This document shows positions 8,757 through 15,552 of a stretch of DNA of 36,442 nt, piece after piece. The DNA is from Bacteroidia bacterium (lineage in GTDB: Bacteria; Bacteroidota; Bacteroidia; Bacteroidales; Azobacteroidaceae). The position numbers and the translations under genes are program-made. Every line of letters starts with the position of its first letter. Within the stretch, counting starts at the first letter, position 1. Location of the stretch: the NCBI GenBank assembly GCA_025999935.1, contig BNXY01000026.1, positions 1 through 36,442 of the forward strand, in the 5' to 3' direction. The notes under the pieces are model-generated. The model was not told the DNA's origin and searched no databases. It saw only the letters and a program-made list of their open reading frames with translations.

Positions 8757-8954
8757 ATGACAAAAAAAGAATTGACTTACAAAGAAGCATTTACTCGTTT
8801 GGAAGAAATTCAAGCCTTGATTGAAAGTAATAAATTAGATGTAGATGATTTAAGCGAAAAATTGAAAGAGGTGTCTGTCTTATTGAAGATTTGCAAGGAT
8901 AAATTATTTTTGGCAAGCGAAGAAACCAAAAAGATTTTGGAAGAAATAAAATAA
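8757..8954 (+). CDS. xseB: Exodeoxyribonuclease VII small subunit
   Basis: XseB is the small helical subunit of exonuclease VII, which degrades single-stranded DNA in both directions together with XseA. The 65 residues match the family length, with the typical TYKEAFTRLEEIQALIES opening and a KLKEVSVLLKICKDKL second helix. No xseA lies in the window, although the two are often adjacent, so the large subunit must be encoded elsewhere. Eight bases separate it from ispD, indicating co-transcription. Confidence 0.9.
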   Translation: MTKKELTYKEAFTRLEEIQALIESNKLDVDDLSEKLKEVSVLLKICKDKLFLASEETKKILEEIK

Positions 8955-8962
8955 AAACGGAT

Positions 8963-9679
8963 ATGCAAAACAAATACATCATTATTGTAGCCGGTGGAAA
9001 AGGTTTGCGTATGGGCGCCGATATGCCCAAACAATTTTTGCTTTTGAATGGTCGTCCGGTGTTGATGCACACGATTGAGGCATTTTACCTCTACGATTCG
9101 GCTATTCATATCGTTTTGGTTTTGCCGGAAGGGCAGAAAGTTTATTGGAAAAACCTCTGTGAGGATTACGATTTCCGGATTTTCCACCAAGTTGTTTTGG
9201 GCGGCGAAACCCGTTTCCATTCGGTAAAAAACGCTTTGTTCCTGATTGAGAAACAATTGGCTGCCAACGAACAGGGATGGATGGATGATGTATTGATTGG
9301 CGTGCATGACGGCGTTCGGCCTTTAGTTAGTAAAGATTTAATTACCAAAGCTTATGGGCAGGCCGATTTTGAAAAAGGAGCTTATCCGGTGGTGGCGGTA
9401 ACCGATTCTTTGCGAAAATTGTCGGGTTCATCCAAAAAGTCCGTTCCGGTTGACCGTTCAAAATATTATTTGGTGCAAACGCCTCAGGTTTTTCAGGGAG
9501 ATATTCTGATAAATGCTTATAAACAAGAATATAAACAAGAATTTACCGATGATGTTTCAGTCGTGGAATCCGCCGGAATATGCCATCCGGTAATGATTGA
9601 CGGGAATCGGGAAAATATCAAAATTACCACCCCCGTGGATTTTGTAATTGCCCAAACCTTGATAAAATGCAAGATTTAA
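8963..9679 (+). CDS. ispD: 2-C-methyl-D-erythritol 4-phosphate cytidylyltransferase
   Basis: IspD converts MEP and CTP to CDP-methylerythritol in the non-mevalonate isoprenoid pathway. The 238 residues show the nucleotidyltransferase opening IIVAGGKGLRMGADMPKQF (about 7-25, CTP site), the central VHDGVRPLV (about 114-122) with substrate-binding Asp/Arg, and PVVAVTDSLRK and YLVQTPQVFQ further on. Length and motifs are normal. It overlaps the start of recG by 13 nt, so the two are translationally linked, a conserved pairing in Bacteroidota. Confidence 0.96.
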   Translation: MQNKYIIIVAGGKGLRMGADMPKQFLLLNGRPVLMHTIEAFYLYDSAIHIVLVLPEGQKVYWKNLCEDYDFRIFHQVVLGGETRFHSVKNALFLIEKQLAANEQGWMDDVLIGVHDGVRPLVSKDLITKAYGQADFEKGAYPVVAVTDSLRKLSGSSKKSVPVDRSKYYLVQTPQVFQGDILINAYKQEYKQEFTDDVSVVESAGICHPVMIDGNRENIKITTPVDFVIAQTLIKCKI

Positions 9680-11766
9680 GTCAACAAAATATCATGTATT
9701 TGCCGGGAGTCGGCCCCAAAAAGGCGGATGTACTCCGGAAAGAAATTGATGTGATCTCTTGGGAAGATATTTTGTATTATTTTCCGTACAAATACATCGA
9801 TCGAAGTAAAATATTCAAAATCAGAGAGATTGACGGCAATATGCCCTACATCCAACTCAAAGGAAAAATCCGTTATTACGAAACAATCGGCGAAGGTCAC
9901 AAACACAGGTTGACTGCTGAATTTTACGACAATACGGGAAGTATCGACTTGGTTTGGTTTCAGAATATCAAAGCCATTCAAAATCTCTACAAGCCTGAAA
10001 CAGAATATATCTTATTCGGAAAACCGACTTTTTTCAATAACAATATCAATATTGCTCATCCGGAATTGGATACGGAAGATAAATTTTTCAATCGCGAGGT
10101 AGGCGTTCAGGGTCAATACAATACAACCGAGAAAATGAAGAATGTCTTTCTTCATTCGCGGGCAATACAAAAAATTATCACATCCGTTCTGGAAAGTATC
10201 AAAGAACCGCTTCCCGAAACTTTGCCGAATTATATCATTCAAAAAGCGCATGTAACTTCCTTGGACGAAGCGATTCGCAATATCCATTTTCCGGCATCGC
10301 CCGTTTTGTTGCGAAACGCGGAATTTCGGTTGAAGTTTGAGGAATTATTCTACTTGCAACTCAATATTTTACGGGTTACCAAATATCGCGAAAAACGCCT
10401 CGGCGGATTTCTTTTTACCAAAGTAGGCGATTATTTCAACCGGTTTTATTCCGAAAATCTTCCTTTTGAATTGACCGGCGCACAAAAACGGGTCGTCAGG
10501 GAAATTCGCCGCGACATGAACTGCAGTCGGCAAATGAACCGTTTGCTGCAAGGAGACGTGGGCAGCGGAAAGACTTTGGTCGCCTTGCTTTCCATCCTGA
10601 TCGCCATCGACAACGGTTTTCAGACCGCCCTCATGGCGCCTACGGAAATCCTTGCCAACCAACATTTTGAAACCGTCAGTCAATTGCTGGAAGGTTTGGA
10701 AATTGAAGTGCGACTGCTGACCGGTTCTACTAAGAAAAAAGAACGTGAAAAAATTCTGCCTGACGTGCAAGCAGGTAAAATACAGATTCTTATCGGTACC
10801 CACGCTTTGATTGAAGATACGGTTGTGTTTGCCAATCTGGGTTTGGTGGTCATTGACGAACAACATCGTTTCGGGGTAGCTCAACGGGCTAAACTCTGGA
10901 AAAAGAACACCGTTCCACCACATATTTTGGTAATGACGGCAACACCGATTCCCCGTACCTTAGCGATGACTTTTTACGGCGATTTGGATGTATCGGTCAT
11001 CGACGAATTACCTCCGGGGCGAAAACCGATAAAGACTTTGCATATTTACAGCGCCAAGCGGAATAATTTGTACAGTTCCGTGCGTCAACAACTCCGCGCC
11101 GGGCGGCAAGTTTACATCGTTTATCCGTTGATTGAGGAAAGTGAAAGCATGGATTTGAAGAATCTGACCGCCGGTTTTGAAACCACAAAGGAAATTTTCC
11201 CGGAATACCAAGTCTCGATGGTGCACGGTAGAATGAAACCGGCTGAAAAAGAAGCGGAAATGCAAAAGTTTGTTGCCGGAGAAACCCAAATTATGGTGGC
11301 GACAACGGTTATTGAAGTAGGCGTGAATGTACCGAATGCCTCCGTGATGATTATTGAAAACGCCGAACGTTTTGGACTTTCGCAGTTGCACCAGTTGCGG
11401 GGCAGGGTAGGGCGAGGCGCCGATCAATCATTCTGTATCTTATTGACTGAATACGAATTATCCGAAAATACCCGCAGGCGTATCGCAATCATGACCGAAA
11501 CGAACGATGGTTTCCTGATTGCCGAAGAAGACCTGAAACTGCGCGGCCCCGGCGATATCGACGGAACACAGCAAAGCGGCATAGCATTCAATCTCAAAAT
11601 TGCCAATCTCTCGCAAGACGGACAAATCCTCTCGCTTGCCCGCGACTTCGCCCTCGAAATATTAGAAGCGGATTCCTTGCTTCAAAAACCCGAAAATGTT
11701 TTATTGAACCGGCAATTGAAAAAACTAAACCAGTCCAAACAAATGGGCTGGTTTATGATTAGCTGA
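9667..11766 (+). CDS. recG: ATP-dependent DNA helicase RecG
   Basis: RecG is a double-stranded DNA translocase that regresses stalled replication forks and processes branched intermediates. The 699-residue protein has the N-terminal wedge/OB domain (about 60-160), Walker A GDVGSGKT (about 295), the DEQHRFG helicase box, TATPIPRTLAM, and C-terminal motif VI-type QLRGRVGRG. The last ten codons (NQSKQMGWFMIS) also encode a terminator stem at 11727-11754, so coding sequence and terminator overlap. Two degraded copies of this 3' end lie downstream (13591-13719 and 13991-14050), flanking inserted genes. Confidence 0.97.
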   Translation: MQDLSQQNIMYLPGVGPKKADVLRKEIDVISWEDILYYFPYKYIDRSKIFKIREIDGNMPYIQLKGKIRYYETIGEGHKHRLTAEFYDNTGSIDLVWFQNIKAIQNLYKPETEYILFGKPTFFNNNINIAHPELDTEDKFFNREVGVQGQYNTTEKMKNVFLHSRAIQKIITSVLESIKEPLPETLPNYIIQKAHVTSLDEAIRNIHFPASPVLLRNAEFRLKFEELFYLQLNILRVTKYREKRLGGFLFTKVGDYFNRFYSENLPFELTGAQKRVVREIRRDMNCSRQMNRLLQGDVGSGKTLVALLSILIAIDNGFQTALMAPTEILANQHFETVSQLLEGLEIEVRLLTGSTKKKEREKILPDVQAGKIQILIGTHALIEDTVVFANLGLVVIDEQHRFGVAQRAKLWKKNTVPPHILVMTATPIPRTLAMTFYGDLDVSVIDELPPGRKPIKTLHIYSAKRNNLYSSVRQQLRAGRQVYIVYPLIEESESMDLKNLTAGFETTKEIFPEYQVSMVHGRMKPAEKEAEMQKFVAGETQIMVATTVIEVGVNVPNASVMIIENAERFGLSQLHQLRGRVGRGADQSFCILLTEYELSENTRRRIAIMTETNDGFLIAEEDLKLRGPGDIDGTQQSGIAFNLKIANLSQDGQILSLARDFALEILEADSLLQKPENVLLNRQLKKLNQSKQMGWFMIS
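11727..11754 (+). terminator. recG terminator embedded in the coding end
   Basis: AAACCAGTCC and GGGCTGGTTT pair over 10 bp (one G-U) around an 8-base loop, inside the last codons of recG. Downstream bases are AT-rich (TATGATTAGC, then CATTTTTTATTTT), consistent with intrinsic termination. The same hairpin recurs in the two downstream recG-tail copies. Confidence 0.6.
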
Positions 11767-11776
11767 TTATCATTTT

Positions 11777-13507
11777 TTATTTTGCTTGATAAACCGTCTT
11801 CCCTTTAGTTATCCCATTTTCATTGAACGAGTCTATTGAGAAAAAGTACTCCGAATCGCGGTTGAAATAACCGGCTTCCAATTCGGTAGCGTCCATTACC
11901 ATGGATGTATTTTTCAGTTGGTCTTTCTTCACGCCCCAATTAATAATATAGCCGGTAGCGCCACCCGCTTTATCCCAATTGAATTGAAACCGGCGGCGGT
12001 CTTCTTTGCGGGTTATCTTTAAGCCGGAAACGGTTTCTGGAGCTTTGCCCTTGCCATGACCGAATACGCGAAAATCGTATAGAGAGAATTTTCCATCGGT
12101 TATGTTACGGCTATTGGTGATTCGTAAAAACCTCGTTATTAATTGTTTATCAAATACAATAAAATCATGAGGAGCATCTTTCAAGTTCTGCGTACGATCG
12201 ATAATACGTGTCCATGTTACGCCGTCGGTCGAACTTTCCACATAATATTGGTAGTTGAAATAGGAAACTCCATTGGTTGCTCTGAGCGTGAAACCTTGAT
12301 CTGCAAAATTCACTTGAACAGCCCGCACTTCCATTGGTTTACCCAAATCGACTTGCCACCATTCGCCTGCATTGCCTGTTTGAGCCGACCACCATGTTTC
12401 GACTTCTTCATCGTTTCCTTTTTCTGCCTCATATTCCGGCAAAAACGAGGATGCTATTGCTTTTTTGCCATACGACAACACATTCCATCCCATCGACAAA
12501 TCGTTTTTTTCGAAATTTAATTTCTTTTCGGGGATATAGTAGGGGTAATCCGTTAGAACTGTATGTGCATGGAACACATCGTCTTTAGACGATGCATATA
12601 TGGGGAATAATCCCAACCGTCGTTCAAAACTGTGCCGAATGGATACTTTCATTGTGGCCACATGCCAATAGTTGCCATACTTATCCTTGAATGAATGTCC
12701 GTGTCCCGCTCCGCCGATAAAACCGCCGGGCTTGAATGTAAATGGATTGCTTTCTTCGTAAGTATAAGGGCCTAACGGATTGTCGGATACGTATATGCCA
12801 TCACCGTAAACTCTAACTTCCGTACCCGGTGCGGCATATTGGAGGTAATATTTTCCTTTGTATTTTATTATACAGGGGCCTTCGTTATAGCCGTCCTTTC
12901 CTAAATTGTTGAATGGGCCTTTTTCTTCCCAGCCGTATTTTTTGAAATTGTGTGTAATCAATATTTGCGCTTCGCCAATAACCTTAAATCCATCTTTCGG
13001 GTCAACTTCCACGCCGATAATCGGGTCTTTGTCGGAACATCCCCAGTAAATATATACCCTGCCGTCGTCATCTTTGAAAAATGCAGGGTCAACGTTGCCC
13101 TTCAATTGAAATTGAAACTTGGCGTTTATGTCTTCCCACTCATCTTTATCAGGATTTGTACTTCTGAAAATCTTCGGATCGGACGAACTCATGTAATAGA
13201 TAGCATCGTCCATAACCAGCACTGTCGGTGCATAATGCTCGATAGTAGTAATGGTTTTGCACGGGATATACGTCCATTCGGCTAAATCCGGCGAACTCCA
13301 GTATCCTCCCGATTTGGAAGCAAACAAATAATATTTTCCTTTGAAATATTCGCATACGGGGTCGGCGGCTTCGCGTCTGCTCGGATAATTGTCTTCGGGA
13401 TAAAAACGGTAATTTAGGTTGATCGGATTGGCTATTATCTTTTTTTGAGCGTTTACCGGTAAACCGAACAGTATAACTGTCAAAGTATAAAAAAATATTT
13501 TTTTCAT
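11777..13507 (-). CDS. Family 43 glycoside hydrolase with discoidin and FN3-like domains
   Basis: A secreted glycosidase of 576 residues, probably acting on arabinose- or xylose-containing plant glycans, though GH43 specificity varies. A signal peptide (MKKIFFYTLTVILFGLPVNA) precedes a five-bladed catalytic domain (about 30-330). The three GH43 acids are visible: D49 in REAADP, D140 in GNVDPAFF and E209 in YNEGP. A galactose-binding-like F5/8C discoidin domain follows (about 345-485, WWQVDLGKPMEVRAVQV), then an FN3-like module (about 490-570). It is alone and antisense, immediately after recG; no sugar transporter or SusCD pair adjoins. It sits between the recG 3' end and a displaced recG-tail copy, which suggests insertion as a single-gene cassette. 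Confidence 0.88.
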   Translation of the reverse strand: MKKIFFYTLTVILFGLPVNAQKKIIANPINLNYRFYPEDNYPSRREAADPVCEYFKGKYYLFASKSGGYWSSPDLAEWTYIPCKTITTIEHYAPTVLVMDDAIYYMSSSDPKIFRSTNPDKDEWEDINAKFQFQLKGNVDPAFFKDDDGRVYIYWGCSDKDPIIGVEVDPKDGFKVIGEAQILITHNFKKYGWEEKGPFNNLGKDGYNEGPCIIKYKGKYYLQYAAPGTEVRVYGDGIYVSDNPLGPYTYEESNPFTFKPGGFIGGAGHGHSFKDKYGNYWHVATMKVSIRHSFERRLGLFPIYASSKDDVFHAHTVLTDYPYYIPEKKLNFEKNDLSMGWNVLSYGKKAIASSFLPEYEAEKGNDEEVETWWSAQTGNAGEWWQVDLGKPMEVRAVQVNFADQGFTLRATNGVSYFNYQYYVESSTDGVTWTRIIDRTQNLKDAPHDFIVFDKQLITRFLRITNSRNITDGKFSLYDFRVFGHGKGKAPETVSGLKITRKEDRRRFQFNWDKAGGATGYIINWGVKKDQLKNTSMVMDATELEAGYFNRDSEYFFSIDSFNENGITKGKTVYQAK

Positions 13508-13563
13508 GTATAATACATTTTTCTCTATTTCACTTGGAGGCGTTTTGCAAATTTATTTTTGCA

Positions 13564-13594
13564 CAAAGTTAGCTAATTAGATAATAATAGCCAA
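13564..13594 (-). promoter_or_regulatory. Promoter of the GH43 gene
   Basis: On the minus strand TTG (13594-13592) and TAACTTTG (13571-13564) are separated by 20 bp, matching the Bacteroidota consensus, with a leader of about 50 nt. Its -33 element falls at the edge of the recG-tail copy. Confidence 0.6.
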
Positions 13595-13719
13595 GAGAAA
13601 CGCTAAAAATATTGGGAAAAGATTCTTTCTTGTTTCAAAAACCCGAAAATGTTTTATTGAATAGGCAATTGAAAAAATTGAACCTGTCTGTCCAAACAAA
13701 TGGGCTGGTTTATGATTAA
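13591..13719 (+). pseudogene. Displaced recG 3' end, copy 2
   Basis: This stretch reads in frame as a diverged RecG C-terminus: RETLKILGKDSFLFQKPENV, then LLNRQLKKLN, against RDFALEILEADSLLQKPENV and LLNRQLKKLN in RecG. A small insertion then shifts the frame while the nucleotides still match (CCAAACAAATGGGCTGGTTT). It lies beyond the GH43 gene, 1.9 kb from the intact recG end. It is best explained as the recG tail displaced by insertion of the GH43 segment, which brought its own recG end. Confidence 0.75.
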
Positions 13720-13757
13720 CTAAAAAATTTCGACTTAAAATTAATGCAAAAAAATGC

Positions 13758-13787
13758 TTGTTTGCGAAAAAATAATCATTATCTTTG
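13758..13787 (+). promoter_or_regulatory. Promoter of the antitoxin-like ORF
   Basis: TTG at 13758-13760 and TATCTTTG at 13780-13787 are spaced by 19 bp, a close match to the Bacteroidota promoter. The predicted start is 10-15 bp before the ATG at 13803, so the leader is very short. Confidence 0.6.
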
Positions 13788-13802
13788 TATAAAAATATAA
13801 AA

Positions 13803-13997
13803 ATGGAAACAGTTGTTATTCAGGCGAAAAATAAATCAGATGTGAGATTTCTGATGGATTTTGCACGGCGTATTGGTAGCTTTGCTACAATTATTGATAC
13901 TGAATATCTGGAAGATGCCTCTCTCGTTTCTTTAATTGAAAAAGGTCTGAAGACAGAAAGTGTCAGCCGTGATGAAAAAACAAGAAAAGGCTGTTGA
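13803..13997 (+). CDS. Small antitoxin-like protein, C-terminally altered
   Basis: The 64-residue protein begins METVVIQAKNKSDVRFLMD and contains IDTEYLEDASLVSLIEKGLK and SVSRDE. This pattern (short beta strand, helix, then an acidic/LIxxGLKT helix) resembles small Bacteroidota proteins found as antitoxins of RelE/YafQ-type systems. Assignment is from overall resemblance only. No toxin gene is adjacent. The C-terminus (KTRKGC) and stop codon fall in the start of recG-tail copy 3, so the native end appears replaced. I start at 13803; an in-frame ATG 18 nt upstream lies almost on the -7 box. Either an orphan antitoxin or a relic. Confidence 0.5.
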   Translation: METVVIQAKNKSDVRFLMDFARRIGSFATIIDTEYLEDASLVSLIEKGLKTESVSRDEKTRKGC

Positions 13998-14050
13998 ATA
14001 AATAGTTGAAAAAATTGAACCAGTCCAAACAAATGGGCTGGTTCATGATT
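13991..14050 (+). pseudogene. Displaced recG 3' end, copy 3
   Basis: The sequence translates as LLNK, a stop, then LKKLNQSKQMGWFMI. This matches the last residues of RecG, including the embedded terminator stem (AACCAGTCC / GGGCTGGTT). It directly follows the antitoxin-like ORF. At the protein level it is closer to the intact RecG end than copy 2 is. It likely still works as a terminator. Confidence 0.75.
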
Positions 14051-14110
14051 ATTGGAGAATGGTCGAAATCGTATTGATATGGGGTTTCGACTGTATATAA
14101 GGAACTTACT

Positions 14111-14851
14111 TTAATTATAAGAACATTCGGAAGGATAATCTTTTTTTGAAAGCAGGAACGATAAGTCGTCGCCGGAACTCAATTCTATGGGTTTTTGTCC
14201 TTTTTTAAATAAACGCGCTGTTTTTGAACCGACTAATTTTAAGTTTTTACCTTCCCATTTCAACAAAGTGGCTTCGCGCAATCCCAAAACGTAAATATCC
14301 GGATTGATTTCAATAAATTCATTGATGCGCATTTCGCGGGTTTCTCCGCCGAATCCTTCGGGATGGACATCCATATAATGCGGATTGATTTGGAAAGGAA
14401 TCAAATTCAAGGTGTCGAATCCGAGCGGGTCGATAATCGGCATGTCGTTGGTAGTCCGAAGGGTAGGGCAGGCTACATTGCTTCCGGCGCTCCACCCGAT
14501 GTAAGGTGTTCCGGCTATTACTTTTTTGCGAATGGGCTCCATTAAACCGTTGTCGTGCATCATGCGAACCAATTGCCAGGTATTTCCGCCGCCGATAACG
14601 ATGGCTTCCGCTTTTTCAATGGCTTGAACAGGGTTCCAAGAACGGTGGATACTCGTTATGTGATGTCCCAATTTGGAAAATCGGGCTTCCACTTTAGCTT
14701 CGTATTCTTCAAAGCTAAAAGTGACTGCAGCATAAGGAATAAATAAAGCAGTGACAGGTTTTTTTCCTAAAAATGCTTTTATTTCTTTCCTTCCCCAAGA
14801 CAAATATTCTTCTCCCGGATTAGTTGAATTGCTTAATAGTAAAAGTTTCAT
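14111..14851 (-). CDS. pepE: Dipeptidase E (peptidase family S51)
   Basis: PepE is a cytoplasmic serine peptidase that cleaves dipeptides with an N-terminal aspartate. The 246-residue length fits. The nucleophile S121 sits in GWSAGSN, and by alignment with the E. coli enzyme the other triad residues are D136 (TTND) and H158 (NPHYMD). IVIGGGNTWQL matches the conserved glycine-rich turn. It is a single gene, divergent from the metal-efflux operon; a palindrome (14886-14917) overlaps its putative -7 box (TATTTTTG, 14889-14896). Confidence 0.93.
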   Translation of the reverse strand: MKLLLLSNSTNPGEEYLSWGRKEIKAFLGKKPVTALFIPYAAVTFSFEEYEAKVEARFSKLGHHITSIHRSWNPVQAIEKAEAIVIGGGNTWQLVRMMHDNGLMEPIRKKVIAGTPYIGWSAGSNVACPTLRTTNDMPIIDPLGFDTLNLIPFQINPHYMDVHPEGFGGETREMRINEFIEINPDIYVLGLREATLLKWEGKNLKLVGSKTARLFKKGQKPIELSSGDDLSFLLSKKDYPSECSYN

Positions 14852-14885
14852 ATAAACCTATATTAGTGAATAATTCTGCAAGATA

Positions 14886-14917
14886 CGACAAAAATATCAT
14901 AAAACAAATTTTTGTCG
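14886..14917. promoter_or_regulatory. Perfect 10-bp inverted repeat in the pepE/efflux divergent region
   Basis: CGACAAAAAT and ATTTTTGTCG are perfect inverted arms separated by 12 bp. The left arm covers the pepE -7 box, and the element lies about 30 bp upstream of the efflux -7 box at 14948. Its position and symmetry suit an operator for a dimeric regulator; no regulator gene is adjacent, so the binding protein is unknown. Confidence 0.45.
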
Positions 14918-14947
14918 ATTTTTTGCAACTTATTTTCAAAATATTTG

Positions 14948-14955
14948 TACCTTTG
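14948..14955 (+). promoter_or_regulatory. -7 promoter box of the metal-efflux operon
   Basis: TACCTTTG matches TAnnTTTG exactly. A TTG at 14923-14925 is 22 bp upstream, slightly longer than ideal. The first start codon (GTG 14972) is about 10 bp beyond the expected start of transcription. Confidence 0.55.
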
Positions 14956-14971
14956 TGCAAAATATTGAACG

Positions 14972-15394
14972 GTGTTAAGACGATGGACTGGTATTGCATT
15001 GATTTTTACGGCCAATATACTTTTATTGGCCTATAGCGTTGCACCCCATCACCACCACAACGGAATCCCGCATTTTGCTTGGTTTGACTCCGATCATTCC
15101 GAAGATAGCCACCAGTGTAACAGTTGCTGTTGTCATCACGAAAATGGCGAAACTTGTCTTTTCGAGCAAGGCATTGATGTCGTTTACGAAACAAAAGAAG
15201 ATTGTTCCCACGCGCTCTGCGCCTTGCACAACCACGATTCGGAAATGCTTCTGCAAGCCGTTTTATGGTCTTACAATTATGACTTTTCTTCGGTTCTGAA
15301 AGAATTGCCTCCCAAAGAACCACCTTATTTAATAAATTATTGTTCCGATTACGCAAACACCGGTCTGGGTTTGCGTGCTCCGCCTGCTGTCTGA
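14972..15394 (+). CDS. DUF6769-type Cys/His-rich envelope protein
   Basis: A 140-residue protein with one N-terminal TM or signal segment (GIALIFTANILLLAYSVA), then a metal-ligand-rich periplasmic part: APHHHHNG, HSEDSHQCNSCCCHH, ENGETC and CSHALCALHNH. It resembles DUF6769 proteins, which occur at the head of RND metal-efflux operons in Bacteroidota, and probably binds or delivers the exported metal; the biochemical role is not established. The GTG at 14972 is the best start because it opens the hydrophobic segment and lies just after the promoter. Its stop overlaps a hairpin (15392-15428), which may reduce transcription into the adaptor gene. Confidence 0.65.
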   Translation: MLRRWTGIALIFTANILLLAYSVAPHHHHNGIPHFAWFDSDHSEDSHQCNSCCCHHENGETCLFEQGIDVVYETKEDCSHALCALHNHDSEMLLQAVLWSYNYDFSSVLKELPPKEPPYLINYCSDYANTGLGLRAPPAV

Positions 15395-15428
15395 ACCTTG
15401 ATTTTAATCTTACCAAAATCGTGGTTCA
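15392..15428. repeat. Hairpin and GAACCACGATTTT repeat copy
   Basis: TGAACC..GATTTT and AAAATC..GGTTCA form an interrupted 14-bp stem. The minus strand of 15405-15428 matches 19792-19815 on the plus strand over 24 nt with one difference. Both copies contain a stop codon of the preceding gene (DUF6769 and the pump). It may work as an attenuating terminator here. Confidence 0.55.
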
Positions 15429-15470
15429 AGACAATTTGTATCCATTATTATTTATAAATAACATTCAATC

Positions 15471-15512
15471 ATGAAACCCGCATGTAAAAGTTGCGCCAAA
15501 GAGCATGATTAG
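15471..15512 (+). CDS. Candidate 13-residue Cys/His leader peptide
   Basis: An ATG opens MKPACKSCAKEHD followed by TAG, 40 bp before the adaptor start. The peptide has a CxxC pair and a nearby His, an unusual content for a chance 13-mer and one that would suit metal sensing. Codons 2-5 form one arm of the hairpin at 15475-15521, so translation would open the stem. Whether it is translated is unknown. Confidence 0.35.
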   Translation: MKPACKSCAKEHD

Positions 15513-15521
15513 ATGCGGGTT
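15475..15521 (+). promoter_or_regulatory. Leader stem-loop upstream of the efflux adaptor
   Basis: AACCCGCAT (15475-15483) and ATGCGGGTT (15513-15521) are perfect 9-bp arms around a 29-base loop. The left arm is inside the leader-peptide ORF and the right arm starts right after its stop. The layout suggests translation-dependent attenuation or control of adaptor translation (start at 15553). Confidence 0.45.
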
Positions 15522-15552
15522 CCATGGTTCCATAAAAAAACAAATTAATCGC

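Noticed and set aside
11777..13507. Polysaccharide utilisation locus
   Set aside because: Only one glycosidase is present, with no SusC/SusD pair or regulator next to it.
14824..15036. 70-codon plus-strand ORF overlapping the pepE 5' end and the DUF6769 start
   Set aside because: It crosses the divergent promoter region and is out of frame with DUF6769, whose Cys/His-rich frame is the convincing one.
15006..15416. Long minus-strand ORFs opposite the DUF6769 gene
   Set aside because: Arg/Asn-rich compositions with no motif; antisense shadows of the metal-binding protein.
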